From positions 1 through 64,000 of the forward strand of contig NZ_JACHWZ010000005.1 in NCBI RefSeq assembly GCF_014191725.1: a DNA stretch of 64,000 nucleotides. The letters are read 5' to 3'. How positions within the stretch are numbered: position 1 is the first letter of the stretch; every line of letters begins with the position of its first letter. The translations under genes and the position numbers were made by a program. The notes beneath the pieces are model-generated. The model had not been told where the DNA came from. It saw only the letters and a list, made by a program, of their open reading frames with translations, and made no database searches. Positions 53,592-62,769 of this stretch are shown here, one piece after another. The stretch comes from Microbulbifer rhizosphaerae. GTDB taxonomy: Bacteria > Pseudomonadota > Gammaproteobacteria > Pseudomonadales > Cellvibrionaceae.

Positions 53592-53990
53592 ATGCTTAGT
53601 ATTAAAAAAAGTTATATAGGCTTATTTTTGGCTTGCTACACTTGGATTTCTCAGCGAAATCCAAGTGATGAGTATAATAAAGTAAATGCTGTTTACCTTA
53701 TGTCATTTTTAATGAGCTTAAACCTTGCGTGTTTCCCAGCTCTTGCATCTCTGTTATTTGAGATAGATGTAATTCATATATATTCGAATTGGACTGCACC
53801 TGCAATCGTAATTGCACTTTCTTCAATGCTGCTCAATTTTATATGCATATATTTTTTGTGTGGTGATGATATTCAGAAGTATATGGAATCAAATGCAATA
53901 GGTATGGGCAATGAAAAAAGAATGTTTGTCGGCTATGTGATTTCCTCAGTACTTTTACCTACAGTTTTGGCGTTGTATTTTTTGCTTTAA
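53592..53990 (+). CDS. probable membrane immunity protein for the displaced tip
   Basis: A 132-residue protein with four hydrophobic segments (YIGLFLACYTWIS; VYLMSFLMSLNLACFPALASLLF; APAIVIALSSMLLNFICIYFLC; VGYVISSVLLPTVLALYFLL). It starts seven bases after the displaced tip's stop, the usual toxin-immunity spacing. An inner-membrane immunity protein fits a membrane-active toxin tip. The family is not recognised. AT-rich. Confidence 0.65.
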   Translation: MLSIKKSYIGLFLACYTWISQRNPSDEYNKVNAVYLMSFLMSLNLACFPALASLLFEIDVIHIYSNWTAPAIVIALSSMLLNFICIYFLCGDDIQKYMESNAIGMGNEKRMFVGYVISSVLLPTVLALYFLL

Positions 53991-54063
53991 AATGCAGGCC
54001 AATGGGGCAGGCTCACCCCCCCCTAGCTTCTTGACGGAACAATCAATGTTGGGAGAATTCACG

Positions 54064-54426
54064 GTGTACCGTAAACCGACTAGGGATGAGCAGCGCTTAA
54101 TTAAACATTTAGTATCAGAGGCTAAAGACTTTACTCTTCCGGATGACTGGGCGGAGAAACTTGCCGTAGAGGACATGGATGACGGCGGGATGGGAAGTTT
54201 GAAATTAGTTGTTCAAGGGTTAGCTGAATATGATCGAGAGTTTGGTCGGCAAGTAAGTGAATGTCAGTTTGCGGACGCTGATGACATTAATGTTATTGCC
54301 TCACTCTATGTAGACCAAAAAGGGAATTTATTTGAGCTTGATATTTGGAAAACCAATTTCGATAAGCTGATAAAAATACCTGCTTGTTTTTTACCTGTCC
54401 AAGTAGAGCAAAGTCAGGCGAAGTGA
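54064..54426 (+). CDS. DUF6984-type protein, likely orphan immunity gene
   Basis: The core VYRKPTRDEQRLIKHLVSEAKDFTLPDDW...VEDMDDGGMGSLKL...FGRQVSECQFADADDINVIASLYVDQKGNLFELDIWKTNFDKLIKIP matches the DUF6984 pattern seen beside RHS and CDI toxins. A GTG at 54064 after GGGAGA gives the family's N-terminus; ATG starts at 54046 or 53992 are in frame. It lies beyond the immunity gene of the displaced tip, so it may be an orphan kept from an older tip. Confidence 0.7.
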   Translation: MYRKPTRDEQRLIKHLVSEAKDFTLPDDWAEKLAVEDMDDGGMGSLKLVVQGLAEYDREFGRQVSECQFADADDINVIASLYVDQKGNLFELDIWKTNFDKLIKIPACFLPVQVEQSQAK

Positions 54427-54433
54427 TTTTTGG

Positions 54434-54580
54434 GTATCCCACCAATGCCCCGGCAGGGCCCCCATAGTAGGGCCTCGTGTTCTGGATGCCGCGATAAAAA
54501 TAGGGCCGCAACCATCAATTTCTCCTCCAGGTCGGTATGACGATCTTCACCGAGCCATCGAATATATGTATTCAGATTGA
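54434..54580 (+). pseudogene. remnant of another RHS tip (3' end only)
   Basis: The frame ends ...AAIKIGPQPSISPPGRYDDLHRAIEYMYSD-stop. No start codon or RHS core precedes it, and the upstream part joins another frame (TNAPAGP), so it looks like a tail of an older toxin tip. Similarity to real tips is by pattern only. Confidence 0.45.
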
Positions 54581-54613
54581 TTTTTTGTTCTTGATGGCTT
54601 GGGGTGTTGAAAA

Positions 54614-55037
54614 ATGAAAAATAAGGGCTCTGTTATTAGCTACCCATTTTTGTTTTATAGTTTGTATCGCTTTAGCTCAACAAAGTGGGGGGGGAATAGA
54701 GGTGCTCCGCATGTTTGGGCCGTTTCTATACTTTGTGTGCTAGTTTCTTTTGCGTTTATGACGGTGGAAATTGCTCTCAGGAAAAATGGCATCTCTACGT
54801 TGTCTGAGATTAATCTATTTCCTTTTTTGCCTGAATCCATCAGTTCATTTTGGCCATTTGTAGCCATAGTGATTTTCAATTTCTTTTTTTTTCTTTAAAT
54901 CAAGCAGGTGGTCGAATTACGTTGCACGATATGACTGTATGGAAAAGTCGGATAAAAATAAGGGATATGTGTTTGCGGCCTGTTTAGTATTTGTTCTGTT
55001 TGCTACCCATATCATTCAGATTTTGAATTTTAGTTAG
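54614..55037 (+). pseudogene. membrane protein gene (immunity-like) broken by a T-tract frameshift
   Basis: The first frame codes MKNKGSVISYPFLFYSLYRF... to a stop at 54898, directly after a run of nine T (54884-54892). With eight T the frame would go on (FKSSRWSNYVARYDCMEK, then YVFAACLVFVLFATHIIQIL) to a stop at 55037, giving about 140 residues with four hydrophobic segments. It follows the tip remnant as an immunity gene would. It may be a true pseudogene, slippage or a sequencing error. Confidence 0.65.
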
Positions 55038-55064
55038 GATGCGTCAAACAAGTGGACGCCCACA

Positions 55065-55096
55065 AAAGCCCCGGCAGGTTGTCCTACCGGGGCTTT
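55065..55096 (+). terminator. rho-independent-type terminator at the end of the RHS locus
   Basis: AAAGCCCCGGCAGG-TTGT-CCTACCGGGGCTTT, with one mismatch. It is a relative of the terminators at 40218 and 56729. Confidence 0.85.
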
Positions 55097-55159
55097 GTCG
55101 TTGTAGAGCTGGTGTGACGATTACCGCTCCAGCGGCGGGGAAGAAAGAAGAATAGGAAA

Positions 55160-55497
55160 GAAGAATAGGACACCCACTAATTGAAAGATGAAACAGGCGT
55201 GACTTCAAATCGGTTACAAGGCTCAATGAACTCAGCCGGTAGATGATATTTCTCGGCAGGCGGTGAATGGCGTGCCAAGCGGCGTTTTGGAAATGTAGAA
55301 AACCCTCGCAAAGCCTGCGATGGTGCTCTTTAAGAGAAAAACAAGTGGTCAGGAAGCAGCGGGTGGCGAGAAATAGCGCTCGCAGTCGCGGATGCCCTGC
55401 GCCCAGCGCTTGCCGAGCCGCTCGCAGGCACTGCGCATCGAATGCGCGGCGCCCACCAGGGATTTGAAGCGGCTCTCGAAGTTCCGGTTGAGATAGA
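55160..55497. repeat. tandem duplicate of a transposase 3' segment, unit 1
   Basis: Direct repeat of 55509-55846, offset 349, with only a few differences. It holds the C-terminal codons (on the minus strand) of the transposase remnant. GAAGAATAGG is repeated near each end. Confidence 0.8.
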
Positions 55498-55508
55498 AAG
55501 AAGAATAG

Positions 55509-55846
55509 AGAAGAATAGGACACCCACTAATTGAAAGATGAAACAGGCGTGACTTCAAATCGGTTACAAGGCTCAATGAACTCAGCCGGTAGATGATATT
55601 TCTCGGCAGGCGGTGAATGGCGTGCCAAGCGGCGTTTTGGAAATGTAGAAAACCCTCGCAAAGCCTGCGATGGTGCTCTTTAAGAGACAAACAAGTGGTC
55701 AGGAGGCAGCGGGTGGAGAGAAATAGCGCTCGCAGTCTCGGATGCCCTGCGCCCAGCGCTTGCCGAGCCGCTCGCAAGCACTGCGCATCGAGTGCGCGGC
55801 GCCCACCAGGGATTTGAAGCGGCTCTCGAAGTTCCGGTTGAGGTAG
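55509..55846. repeat. tandem duplicate of a transposase 3' segment, unit 2
   Basis: Second unit; its right end continues into the longer transposase remnant. Similarity with unit 1 ends at GTTCCGGTTGAG. Confidence 0.8.
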
Positions 55847-56157
55847 AGCCAGTGCTGTGGATCAATCTGCAATCTGTCGAGAATCGGTGGCAGTTTTTCG
55901 TCGATGGCGCCGCGCTTGCCCTCACGCAGAATGCGTCCGCTCCAGTCCACCAGTTCCAGATAGCCGTCCAGGGACAGGGGAATGCCTTCAGGCATGGATT
56001 CGCGGGGGTTACCGGCAAAGGGGAACAGGTTTCGCGGCTGCCTGGCTTCCCGGGCAGCCTCGATACGCCGCTTGATGGAAGTATGGTCCGATGCCTCCGG
56101 CGTCTGCGCCATCTTCGCGCGGATCGGATTTAATTTATACTGACCCCGGAACCGCAC
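55699..56157 (-). pseudogene. transposase remnant (Y1/REP-associated type), N-terminus missing
   Basis: The frame codes LNPIRAKMAQTPEASDHTSIKRRIEAARE...GIPLSLDGYLELVDWSGRILREGKRGAID...WAQGIRDCERYFSPP, the C-terminal half seen in REP-associated (RAYT/Y1) transposases. The HUH and Tyr half is missing; the sequence upstream is unrelated. The genome's REP-like repeats fit such a gene family, but this copy cannot be active. Confidence 0.7.
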
Positions 56158-56223
56158 TCAACTGGTGACCGAAACAAGGCCTATTTATTGCAGCGCTTTC
56201 AATTGTAAATGAGGAGATAAAGA

Positions 56224-56604
56224 ATGTTCAGCCATATAATGATCGGCGCCAATGACGTCGAGGAATCCAAAATATTCTACGACGCCATTCTGGGAGCCCT
56301 GGGCCACGAGCCGGGCGTTATGGATGAGAAGGGCCGCTGCTTCTACTTCACCAAAAACGGCGCCTTTGCAATCACCAAACCCATCAATAACGAACCGGCA
56401 TGCCACGGCAACGGTAGCACCATTGGCTTCGCGGCAGGGAGTCCCGAGATGGCCGATGGCTGGCACGCAGCGGGGCTGGCCAATGGCGGTACCGAGTGCG
56501 AAGATCCCCCGGGTGCGCGCGAAGCCGTTATGGGCAAGCTTTACCTGGCTTACCTGCGCGACCCGTCCGGCAACAAGATTTGTGCTCTCCACCGGATGGG
56601 CTGA
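56224..56604 (+). CDS. VOC family (glyoxalase-like) protein
   Basis: A 126-residue single-domain VOC protein. HIMIGANDVEESKIFYDAILGALGHEP opens the beta-alpha-beta module; the C-terminal strand is YLAYLRDPSGNKICALH. The metal His of the first motif is at residue 4. GAGGAGATAAAG gives a good ribosome site before the ATG. Its substrate is unknown. Confidence 0.92.
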   Translation: MFSHIMIGANDVEESKIFYDAILGALGHEPGVMDEKGRCFYFTKNGAFAITKPINNEPACHGNGSTIGFAAGSPEMADGWHAAGLANGGTECEDPPGAREAVMGKLYLAYLRDPSGNKICALHRMG

Positions 56605-56728
56605 CGATTAAACGATCGCTGAAGGCGCACCGTTAAAGCCATATTTTTCGAGCGCTCTCAGCGATTACTTTGTGTTCGGGATTGACAACGAAGTAAGGTC
56701 TTTAAATTCGTATCTATTAAAAACCAAC

Positions 56729-56762
56729 AAAGCCCCGGCAGAGTGATCTGCCGGGGCTTTTT
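56729..56762. terminator. bidirectional rho-independent terminator
   Basis: AAAGCCCCGGCAGA-GTGA-TCTGCCGGGGCTTT, then TT on the plus strand. It lies between the convergent VOC and alginate-lyase-family genes and serves either direction. Confidence 0.85.
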
Positions 56763-56828
56763 CATCGAACGCCGCCATCCAGTAACCCGTCGCTATTACA
56801 AGTTAACCGGATTGGCGAACAGCAACAG

Positions 56829-59012
56829 TCAAGGCGTCGCCAAAGTGCCAATCTCACTGGCGGACAAGGCACCGCTATAGATTCTGAAATCGTCAATCTT
56901 GCCGGCCAGGAAGGCATCGGCAGAATATTGCGAGCGGCCCAGCCAATTTTGGTTGGTGCTGTTCAGCCGGAAGGGCGCCAGTGCCATTGTCTCGTGGCGG
57001 GCGGCTTCCGCCCCGTTCACATACAAAATCCCAACGCCGTTTTTAAGCGTTACCGCCAGGTGCACCCAGCTTCCGGTTTCCAGGGGATCATTTGCGGTGA
57101 TGACTTCATCCGCATGGTAACTGACTTTGGTGATTGCGAATCGGGCAACGCCGTCAGCAGTGGCTGGAAGCAGAGTCATATAGCGCTGGTCGCTGACACC
57201 GAAATCAAACAGGCGCGCATTGGTTTTGGCTTCGTCCAGGTGGAGCCAGGCAGCCACAGTGAAGTCAGACAGCTCCTCAACCACCCCTTCATCGAGCTGC
57301 ACAAAATCGTCCACGCCATCCAGCGATACAGCCTGGCCAGTGACTCCCGGTACCAGTTCGGCGCCGTTCATCAGGGTGCCGATGTCGCTGTCATTCACGC
57401 TGTTCTTCAGTGTGTCGGATTCGCTCTCGTCAAAAGTGAGATGCACTTTCAGGCGCGTGCCCACTTCCGCCAGGGCGGTTTTGGATGGCTCGCTTAGACC
57501 GTCGGCGGACAGGGCGGTTACCCGGTAATGGTAATCCTGTCCGGTCTGGACATCGGTATCGGTATGGGTCAGATACTCGCCAGGGTAAATCGTGGCAATG
57601 GTGGCAAACTCACCGTCCACGTCGTCGGCACGCTGCAATTGATAACTCTCCGCGCCATATGCACCCCACCACGACAGGACAACAGTATCGCCTTCGATAC
57701 GCGCTGTCAGGCCGCGCGGAGCGCCGCCGATTTCAGGTTCATCCAACGCTTCGGTCAGGGAGCCCCAGCCCAATTCATCGTTGCTCCAGCGCCAGACTTC
57801 ACGGCCAACATCCGCGTGTTTGGCTTCCATCCACGGAGTCGCAATGCCGAGTCGGTTCCGGTAGTGGTTCAACGGCAACATCCAGGAACGGCGTTTGTGT
57901 CCGCGCGAGTGGCTGGAAATAGATTCATTGTACCTGTCAACACAGTTGGGTCCGTAGGGTGTGAAAGGCACTTCTTCATTGACGTTATAGCGGGCGATGT
58001 ACTCCATCGCCGACAGCAAACGATAGTTCTCCCAGGCAAAAAGGTCGTCGCCCTGATTCCAGGCCTGTTTGGCAATCACACCCATCAGGGTGACGCCGAG
58101 ATTGGAATGACCTTGGTCGCGTCCGCTTTCCTGATATTGCCCCATGTTGCCATCGTGCAGGTAGTACACCAGGTTATCCAGGGCACCGGTGCCCTGGCCG
58201 TGGTAGAGATAATCCAGGGCTTCCAGGTAAATGTCCTCGCGGTCGGCAAAAATGCCGATGGCCATCATCCCGGTGATGTTGGCCAGGTCCCAGTTGGCCC
58301 AAAAGTGGGACAGGCAGGAACCATCGTGTCTGGCCAGCCAATCGCTGTTTAAGGGGTAGAACAGCTCCAGTAGCATGGTTTGAAAGCGCTCGATATCGGC
58401 CTCTGCCCACCCCTCATAGCTGCGCATGATTTCCCCGATGTTGGCAAGTTGGTAACCGTAAAGACCGGCAGCAAGGTATTTGTCGGTATTGCCAGTCACT
58501 TCTTCCAGGGTGGACGACCAATCGTTCAGGAAGGTGACGGCCAGATCGCCATAGGCATCCTCTTTGGTGATATTCCAGGCCAGGGCGAGGCCGTACATAG
58601 CGCGCAGATCTTCGATCAGGGTCAGGTAATTTTCGTCCGATCCGCCTCTAATGAGAGTGGTGAACGCCTGGGGTTCCTGATCCAATTTGGTGTCTTCATA
58701 GTTGATCAGAGTATTCCAGGTTTCGGCCCAAGGGTTCTCGCCTGCGGCGATCTTGGTGCGCATACGCTCGAAATCCGCCTCGGTGTGCAAGAGGCCGGGA
58801 TGAGTGAAGGGTGACTCTACTGGCTGGGATACATCCCCGCTCGTATCGGCGGTATCATTGTTGTTGTCATTATTGCCGGACGAGTCTGCCCCGTTATTAT
58901 TGTTGGTCGAGGTTGTCTCATCATTATTATCGGACGAGGTTGTCCCGCTGCCCCCTCCGCCGCAAGCCGTCAATAGCATTACCAACAAACTGCCCACCAA
59001 AATCCTGTGCAT
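56829..59012 (-). CDS. alginate lyase family (PF05426) lipoprotein with FN3 and LamG-like domains
   Basis: A 727-residue lipoprotein. The ATG at 59012 follows AGGGGGGGATTT, and the lipobox LLTAC precedes a Gly/Ser/Asn/Asp-rich linker (residues about 18-62). An alpha/alpha-toroid lyase-type domain fills about 65-420, with HDGSCLSHFWANWD and YQESGRDQGHSNLG as active-site-like motifs. A fibronectin-like domain (about 425-515) and a concanavalin/LamG-like domain (about 520-727, LTFDESESDTLKNSV...WVHLAVTLKNGVGILYVNG) follow. It probably degrades a uronic-acid polysaccharide outside the cell; the substrate is uncertain. Confidence 0.85.
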   Translation of the reverse strand: MHRILVGSLLVMLLTACGGGGSGTTSSDNNDETTSTNNNNGADSSGNNDNNNDTADTSGDVSQPVESPFTHPGLLHTEADFERMRTKIAAGENPWAETWNTLINYEDTKLDQEPQAFTTLIRGGSDENYLTLIEDLRAMYGLALAWNITKEDAYGDLAVTFLNDWSSTLEEVTGNTDKYLAAGLYGYQLANIGEIMRSYEGWAEADIERFQTMLLELFYPLNSDWLARHDGSCLSHFWANWDLANITGMMAIGIFADREDIYLEALDYLYHGQGTGALDNLVYYLHDGNMGQYQESGRDQGHSNLGVTLMGVIAKQAWNQGDDLFAWENYRLLSAMEYIARYNVNEEVPFTPYGPNCVDRYNESISSHSRGHKRRSWMLPLNHYRNRLGIATPWMEAKHADVGREVWRWSNDELGWGSLTEALDEPEIGGAPRGLTARIEGDTVVLSWWGAYGAESYQLQRADDVDGEFATIATIYPGEYLTHTDTDVQTGQDYHYRVTALSADGLSEPSKTALAEVGTRLKVHLTFDESESDTLKNSVNDSDIGTLMNGAELVPGVTGQAVSLDGVDDFVQLDEGVVEELSDFTVAAWLHLDEAKTNARLFDFGVSDQRYMTLLPATADGVARFAITKVSYHADEVITANDPLETGSWVHLAVTLKNGVGILYVNGAEAARHETMALAPFRLNSTNQNWLGRSQYSADAFLAGKIDDFRIYSGALSASEIGTLATP

Positions 59013-59259
59013 AAATCCCCCCCTGAAGATAACGGCATTTGAACGCATTGGGTTTGGCGGAGAACCCGGCTTCGCGAGCCTATGGAGCCGACCAATCCAC
59101 CAACAAATACCGGGCTAAAAAGAAGTGGGACACTCTATCAGAGAATGTTTTATCGAGCTGTTTGCACAACAGACATTTAATCCGGTTATGCGAACCAGTT
59201 AGCAGATCTAACGGGAGCTGGTGATTCTTGCTTCCAGTGGCATCGCGTACGTTTTGCCT

Positions 59260-59520
59260 TCAGCGCGTCAGCACATCCGCCAAGGTCAGCATTAACAGCA
59301 ATGCAATCCACAGCAACCCGCCCAATGCGAACAGCCGCAGCAGTCCGCTGGCGGCCCGCAGTTGCATAAATACCACCATCACCAGCGCGGCCATGGCGAT
59401 CGCACAAAGAAAGTGCACCGTGTAGCGCAAGGCTGTGGAAGCCATTGCGGTCGCCAGCAGGCTGATCCCGAGCAGGATGAGCAGTGCCAGCCAGGTAATT
59501 ACGGCGGGGCGATAGTTCAA
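59260..59520 (-). CDS. cytochrome c oxidase subunit IV-like protein
   Basis: An 86-residue protein with three membrane helices (VITWLALLILLGISLLAT; YTVHFLCAIAMAALVMVVFMQL; LRLFALGGLLWIALLLMLTLADVL). It matches the bacterial COX4 (CtaF/CyoD-like) subunit by length, layout and position. It starts two bases after the subunit III stop and ends the operon. Confidence 0.8.
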   Translation of the reverse strand: MNYRPAVITWLALLILLGISLLATAMASTALRYTVHFLCAIAMAALVMVVFMQLRAASGLLRLFALGGLLWIALLLMLTLADVLTR

Positions 59521-59521
59521 T

Positions 59522-60199
59522 TCAGCCTCTCAGCAAATAAAACAGGGTAAAAATAAAAACCCACACCACATCGATAAAGGCCCAGTAGAGGCCGGCGATA
59601 TGCAGCTGGCGGTCGAGGCGGTCCGGCCTGCGCCAGCGCCGTACCAGCGCCAGCATCACCACCAGTATCGCGATGCCCACCAGCATATGCACCGCGTGCA
59701 GGCCGGTAGCGATGAAATATAAGTTGAAAAACAGCTCGGCAATCGCGGGCTGTTCGCCGGGATAGCGGAACGGTAAGACCAGCACCGGCATCAATTGGTG
59801 CCGGAATTCGCTGTACCACTCGAAGCCCTTGATCGCCAGGAACGCCAGGCCGAGGAGGATGGTGGCCAGCAGCCAGTACACCGCGACTTTTCGCAGCCGC
59901 GCGCCCGCCGCCAGCTCGGCCAGCATCATGGTGAGGCCGCTGCTCAACAGCAGCGCGGTATTGATCGCGGCCAGTTTCAAATCCAGGTGATGCGCCGCTT
60001 CCGCGAAGACGTTCGCGTATTGCAGGCGCAGAATCGCGAAGGCGGCAAAGAGCCCGCCGAACAGCAGTAGTTCGGTGAGCAGGAACACCCACATGCCCAG
60101 CAGCCCGGCGTGGCGCTGCTGGTCCATATCGTCGAACTGGGTTTCCGGCGGCGTTTCGTCCTCCGGCCTTGTGCCGGCCTGTCCGCTACTTGTAGGCAT
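59522..60199 (-). CDS. cytochrome c oxidase subunit III
   Basis: A 225-residue subunit III with about five membrane helices. [22 protein letters not shown] and [10 protein letters not shown] are family-like; [17 protein letters not shown] and [18 protein letters not shown] are the C-terminal conserved helices. The ATG at 60199 overlaps the subunit I gene by 14 bases. Confidence 0.94.
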   Translation of the reverse strand: MPTSSGQAGTRPEDETPPETQFDDMDQQRHAGLLGMWVFLLTELLLFGGLFAAFAILRLQYANVFAEAAHHLDLKLAAINTALLLSSGLTMMLAELAAGARLRKVAVYWLLATILLGLAFLAIKGFEWYSEFRHQLMPVLVLPFRYPGEQPAIAELFFNLYFIATGLHAVHMLVGIAILVVMLALVRRWRRPDRLDRQLHIAGLYWAFIDVVWVFIFTLFYLLRG

Positions 60200-61802
60200 A
60201 GGGTTCCTCGGTAACCACCGGGGTTTCCGCAAAATTGTGCACCGGCGGCGGTGACGGGGTCTGCCACTCCAGCCCTGTTGCGTCCCAAGGATTGGGTCCG
60301 GATTTTTCGCCGTGGCGCAGGGACCAGGACAGGTAGATCAGCGGCAGCAGGTAGCCCAGGGCCAGCACACCGGCCCCCAGGCTGGACAGCACTTGTAATA
60401 TCTCGAACTCCTCCGGGTAGGAGTGGTAGCGCCGGGGCATGCCCGCGTAGCCGAGCAGGAACTGCGGATAGAAAGTGAGGTTGAGCCCGATCAGCAATGC
60501 CAGTGCGGCCACTGTGGCCCAGGGCCTGGAGTACATGCGCCCGGTGAGTTTGGGCCACCAAAAATGCAGCCCGCCCATATAGCCGGTCACCGCGCCGCCC
60601 ACCATGATGTAGTGAAAGTGCGCGGTGATGAAATAGGTATCGTGCAGGTGCACATCCAACGCCAGGGCGGCGAGGAAAACCCCGGTCAGTCCGCCGACGG
60701 TAAACAGTTCGAGAAAAGACAGTGCATAGATCATCGGCACAGAAAAACTGATCTGTCCGCGAAACAGGGTCGCAGTCCAGTTCAGGGTTTTGATCGCCGA
60801 GGGCACCGCCACCAGGAAAGTAAAAAAAGAAAACAAAATCCCCGCGTACATGCTCTGACCGGACACGAACATATGGTGGCCCCAGACTACAAAGCCGAAC
60901 AGTGCGATCGCCATTATCGACAGCACCATACCCATATAGCCGAAGATCGGGTTGCGCGAGAAGCAGGCGACGATTTCAGACACCACCCCCATCGCCGGCA
61001 GGATCATGATGTACACCGCCGGGTGCGAGTAGAACCAGAACAGATGCTGGAACAGCAGCGGATCGCCGCCCAGAGCCGGATCGAAAATACCGATGCCCAG
61101 CACACGTTCCAGCGCAATCAACAGCAGGGTAACCGCCAGCACTGGGGTGGCCAGCACCATAACCAAGCCGGTGGCATAGTTGGCCCACACAAACAGCGGC
61201 AGGCGCAACCAGCTGAGCCCCGGGGCGCGCATGGTGTGAGTGGTGACGATAAAATTGATCCCCGTGAGAATCGAGGAAAAGCCGACGATAAAAACCCCGG
61301 TGGCCGCGGCCAGTACCGCGGAGTTGGAAAACAGGGTGGAATACGGGGTGTAAAAGGTCCAGCCGGTATCCACGCCGCCGGCGATCACCGCCGCGAGCGT
61401 AAACAGACCGCCGAGTGTATAGATATACCAAGACAATAAATTCAGTTTGGGAAATGCCATATCCCGCGCGCCGATCATCATCGGCAGCAGGAAATTGCCC
61501 AGGGTGGCGGGTATCGAGGGGATCAGGAAAAACCACACCATCACGATACCGTGCAGGGAAAAAAGTTTGTTGTAGCTCTCCGCGCTGAGCAGGTCGCCGG
61601 CCGGGCTGATCAATTCCAGGCGGATCAGCAGCGCGGCGGCGCTGCCGAAGAAGAAAAAGCCGGTGATGGACACCGCGTACAGCCAGGCGATGCGCTTGTG
61701 GTCGACGGTGAGCAGCCAGGAGCGGATGCTCCAGCCGCCGCTCAGGTAGTCCCGAGGCGTCGCGTGGCGGTCTTCGTTTTCACTGTAAACAACGCTAGTC
61801 AT
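60186..61802 (-). CDS. ctaD: cytochrome c oxidase subunit I
   Basis: A 538-residue heme-copper oxidase subunit with 12 membrane helices. It has the heme and CuB ligands: [10 protein letters not shown] (low-spin heme His), [14 protein letters not shown] (CuB His and cross-linked Tyr region), GHHMF (CuB His pair) and HFHYIMVGG (heme His pair). It reduces oxygen and pumps protons. It overlaps the subunit II gene by 8 bases. Confidence 0.97.
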   Translation of the reverse strand: MTSVVYSENEDRHATPRDYLSGGWSIRSWLLTVDHKRIAWLYAVSITGFFFFGSAAALLIRLELISPAGDLLSAESYNKLFSLHGIVMVWFFLIPSIPATLGNFLLPMMIGARDMAFPKLNLLSWYIYTLGGLFTLAAVIAGGVDTGWTFYTPYSTLFSNSAVLAAATGVFIVGFSSILTGINFIVTTHTMRAPGLSWLRLPLFVWANYATGLVMVLATPVLAVTLLLIALERVLGIGIFDPALGGDPLLFQHLFWFYSHPAVYIMILPAMGVVSEIVACFSRNPIFGYMGMVLSIMAIALFGFVVWGHHMFVSGQSMYAGILFSFFTFLVAVPSAIKTLNWTATLFRGQISFSVPMIYALSFLELFTVGGLTGVFLAALALDVHLHDTYFITAHFHYIMVGGAVTGYMGGLHFWWPKLTGRMYSRPWATVAALALLIGLNLTFYPQFLLGYAGMPRRYHSYPEEFEILQVLSSLGAGVLALGYLLPLIYLSWSLRHGEKSGPNPWDATGLEWQTPSPPPVHNFAETPVVTEEPYAYK

Positions 61803-62769
61803 TTTGCTCGCCGGGTGTCAGTGACTGGATATAGGAAATGATCTGCAGGATTTCCTCTTCAGAAATTTGCCCGGAATAGCTGGGCATGATTGGCTGGTAG
61901 CCGGACACCAGTTGTTTCTGCGGCTGCAAAATGGAGTCGCGGATGTAGGCCTCGTCCGCGACGACGGTCTCGCCGCTGGCGAGCGGCACTGGCTTGCCGA
62001 AAATGCCCGCCAGCTCCGGCGCCAGTGTGGCGTCGCCGGGCTTGTGGCAGCCGCTACAGCCGTAGCTCTGGAAAAGCTGCTCGCCGGCGTCCGCCGGGCT
62101 GGGTGCGTCGCCCTGCCCCGCCAGCCACCGCTGGTAGCCGGTCTGGCTCATCACCACCACTTTGCCGCGCATGCGCGAGTGGTCGGTGCCGCAGTACTCG
62201 GCGCAGAACAGGTGGGATTCGCCGGTGCGGATCGGGGTGAACTGGGCGGTGGTATACATGCCCGGCACTGCGTCGCGCTTGAGCCGGAACGCCGGAAACG
62301 ACAGGCTGTGGACCACGTCCTGGGAGGTGATGCGCAGCTGCACCGTCTCCCCCACCGGCAGGTGCAGGGTATTGATCTCGCGGGTGCCGTCCGGGTGTTG
62401 GAATTTCCACATCCACTGTTTGGCCACCACGTCGATGGTGATGTCCGTCGCCGGTTTGCCATAGAGTTCCAGGTACAAATGGCTGGCCCAGAAGAAGAGC
62501 CCGATAAAGGCTGCGCACAGCGACAGCGCAAAGCCGATTTCCACGCGGCGGCCGCTGCGGTCGGACAATAGTTTTCCCCGCCCGCGACCCAGGGTGCGCC
62601 GGTAGCGCGCCGCGAACACCACCACCAAGCCGGCGAGAATCGCCATCAACAGCCCGGAAATACCCAGCAGGGCGTAATACAGGTGGTCCACCTGGGCCGC
62701 GTATTCGGAGCCCTGCTGGGGGATCAGTTGCAGCCCGATCTGTGGATCTTCGATCGCCTGCTCGCTCAC
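61795..62769 (-). CDS. cytochrome c oxidase subunit II with fused cytochrome c
   Basis: A 324-residue protein. Two N-terminal membrane helices are followed by the cupredoxin domain with the CuA site ([12 protein letters not shown]) and then a cytochrome c domain with the heme motif CSGCH and a MPSYSGQIS axial Met. This is the caa3-type arrangement. The GTG start at 62769 follows GGAGGAGG and overlaps the SCO gene's stop. Confidence 0.95.
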   Translation of the reverse strand: MSEQAIEDPQIGLQLIPQQGSEYAAQVDHLYYALLGISGLLMAILAGLVVVFAARYRRTLGRGRGKLLSDRSGRRVEIGFALSLCAAFIGLFFWASHLYLELYGKPATDITIDVVAKQWMWKFQHPDGTREINTLHLPVGETVQLRITSQDVVHSLSFPAFRLKRDAVPGMYTTAQFTPIRTGESHLFCAEYCGTDHSRMRGKVVVMSQTGYQRWLAGQGDAPSPADAGEQLFQSYGCSGCHKPGDATLAPELAGIFGKPVPLASGETVVADEAYIRDSILQPQKQLVSGYQPIMPSYSGQISEEEILQIISYIQSLTPGEQND

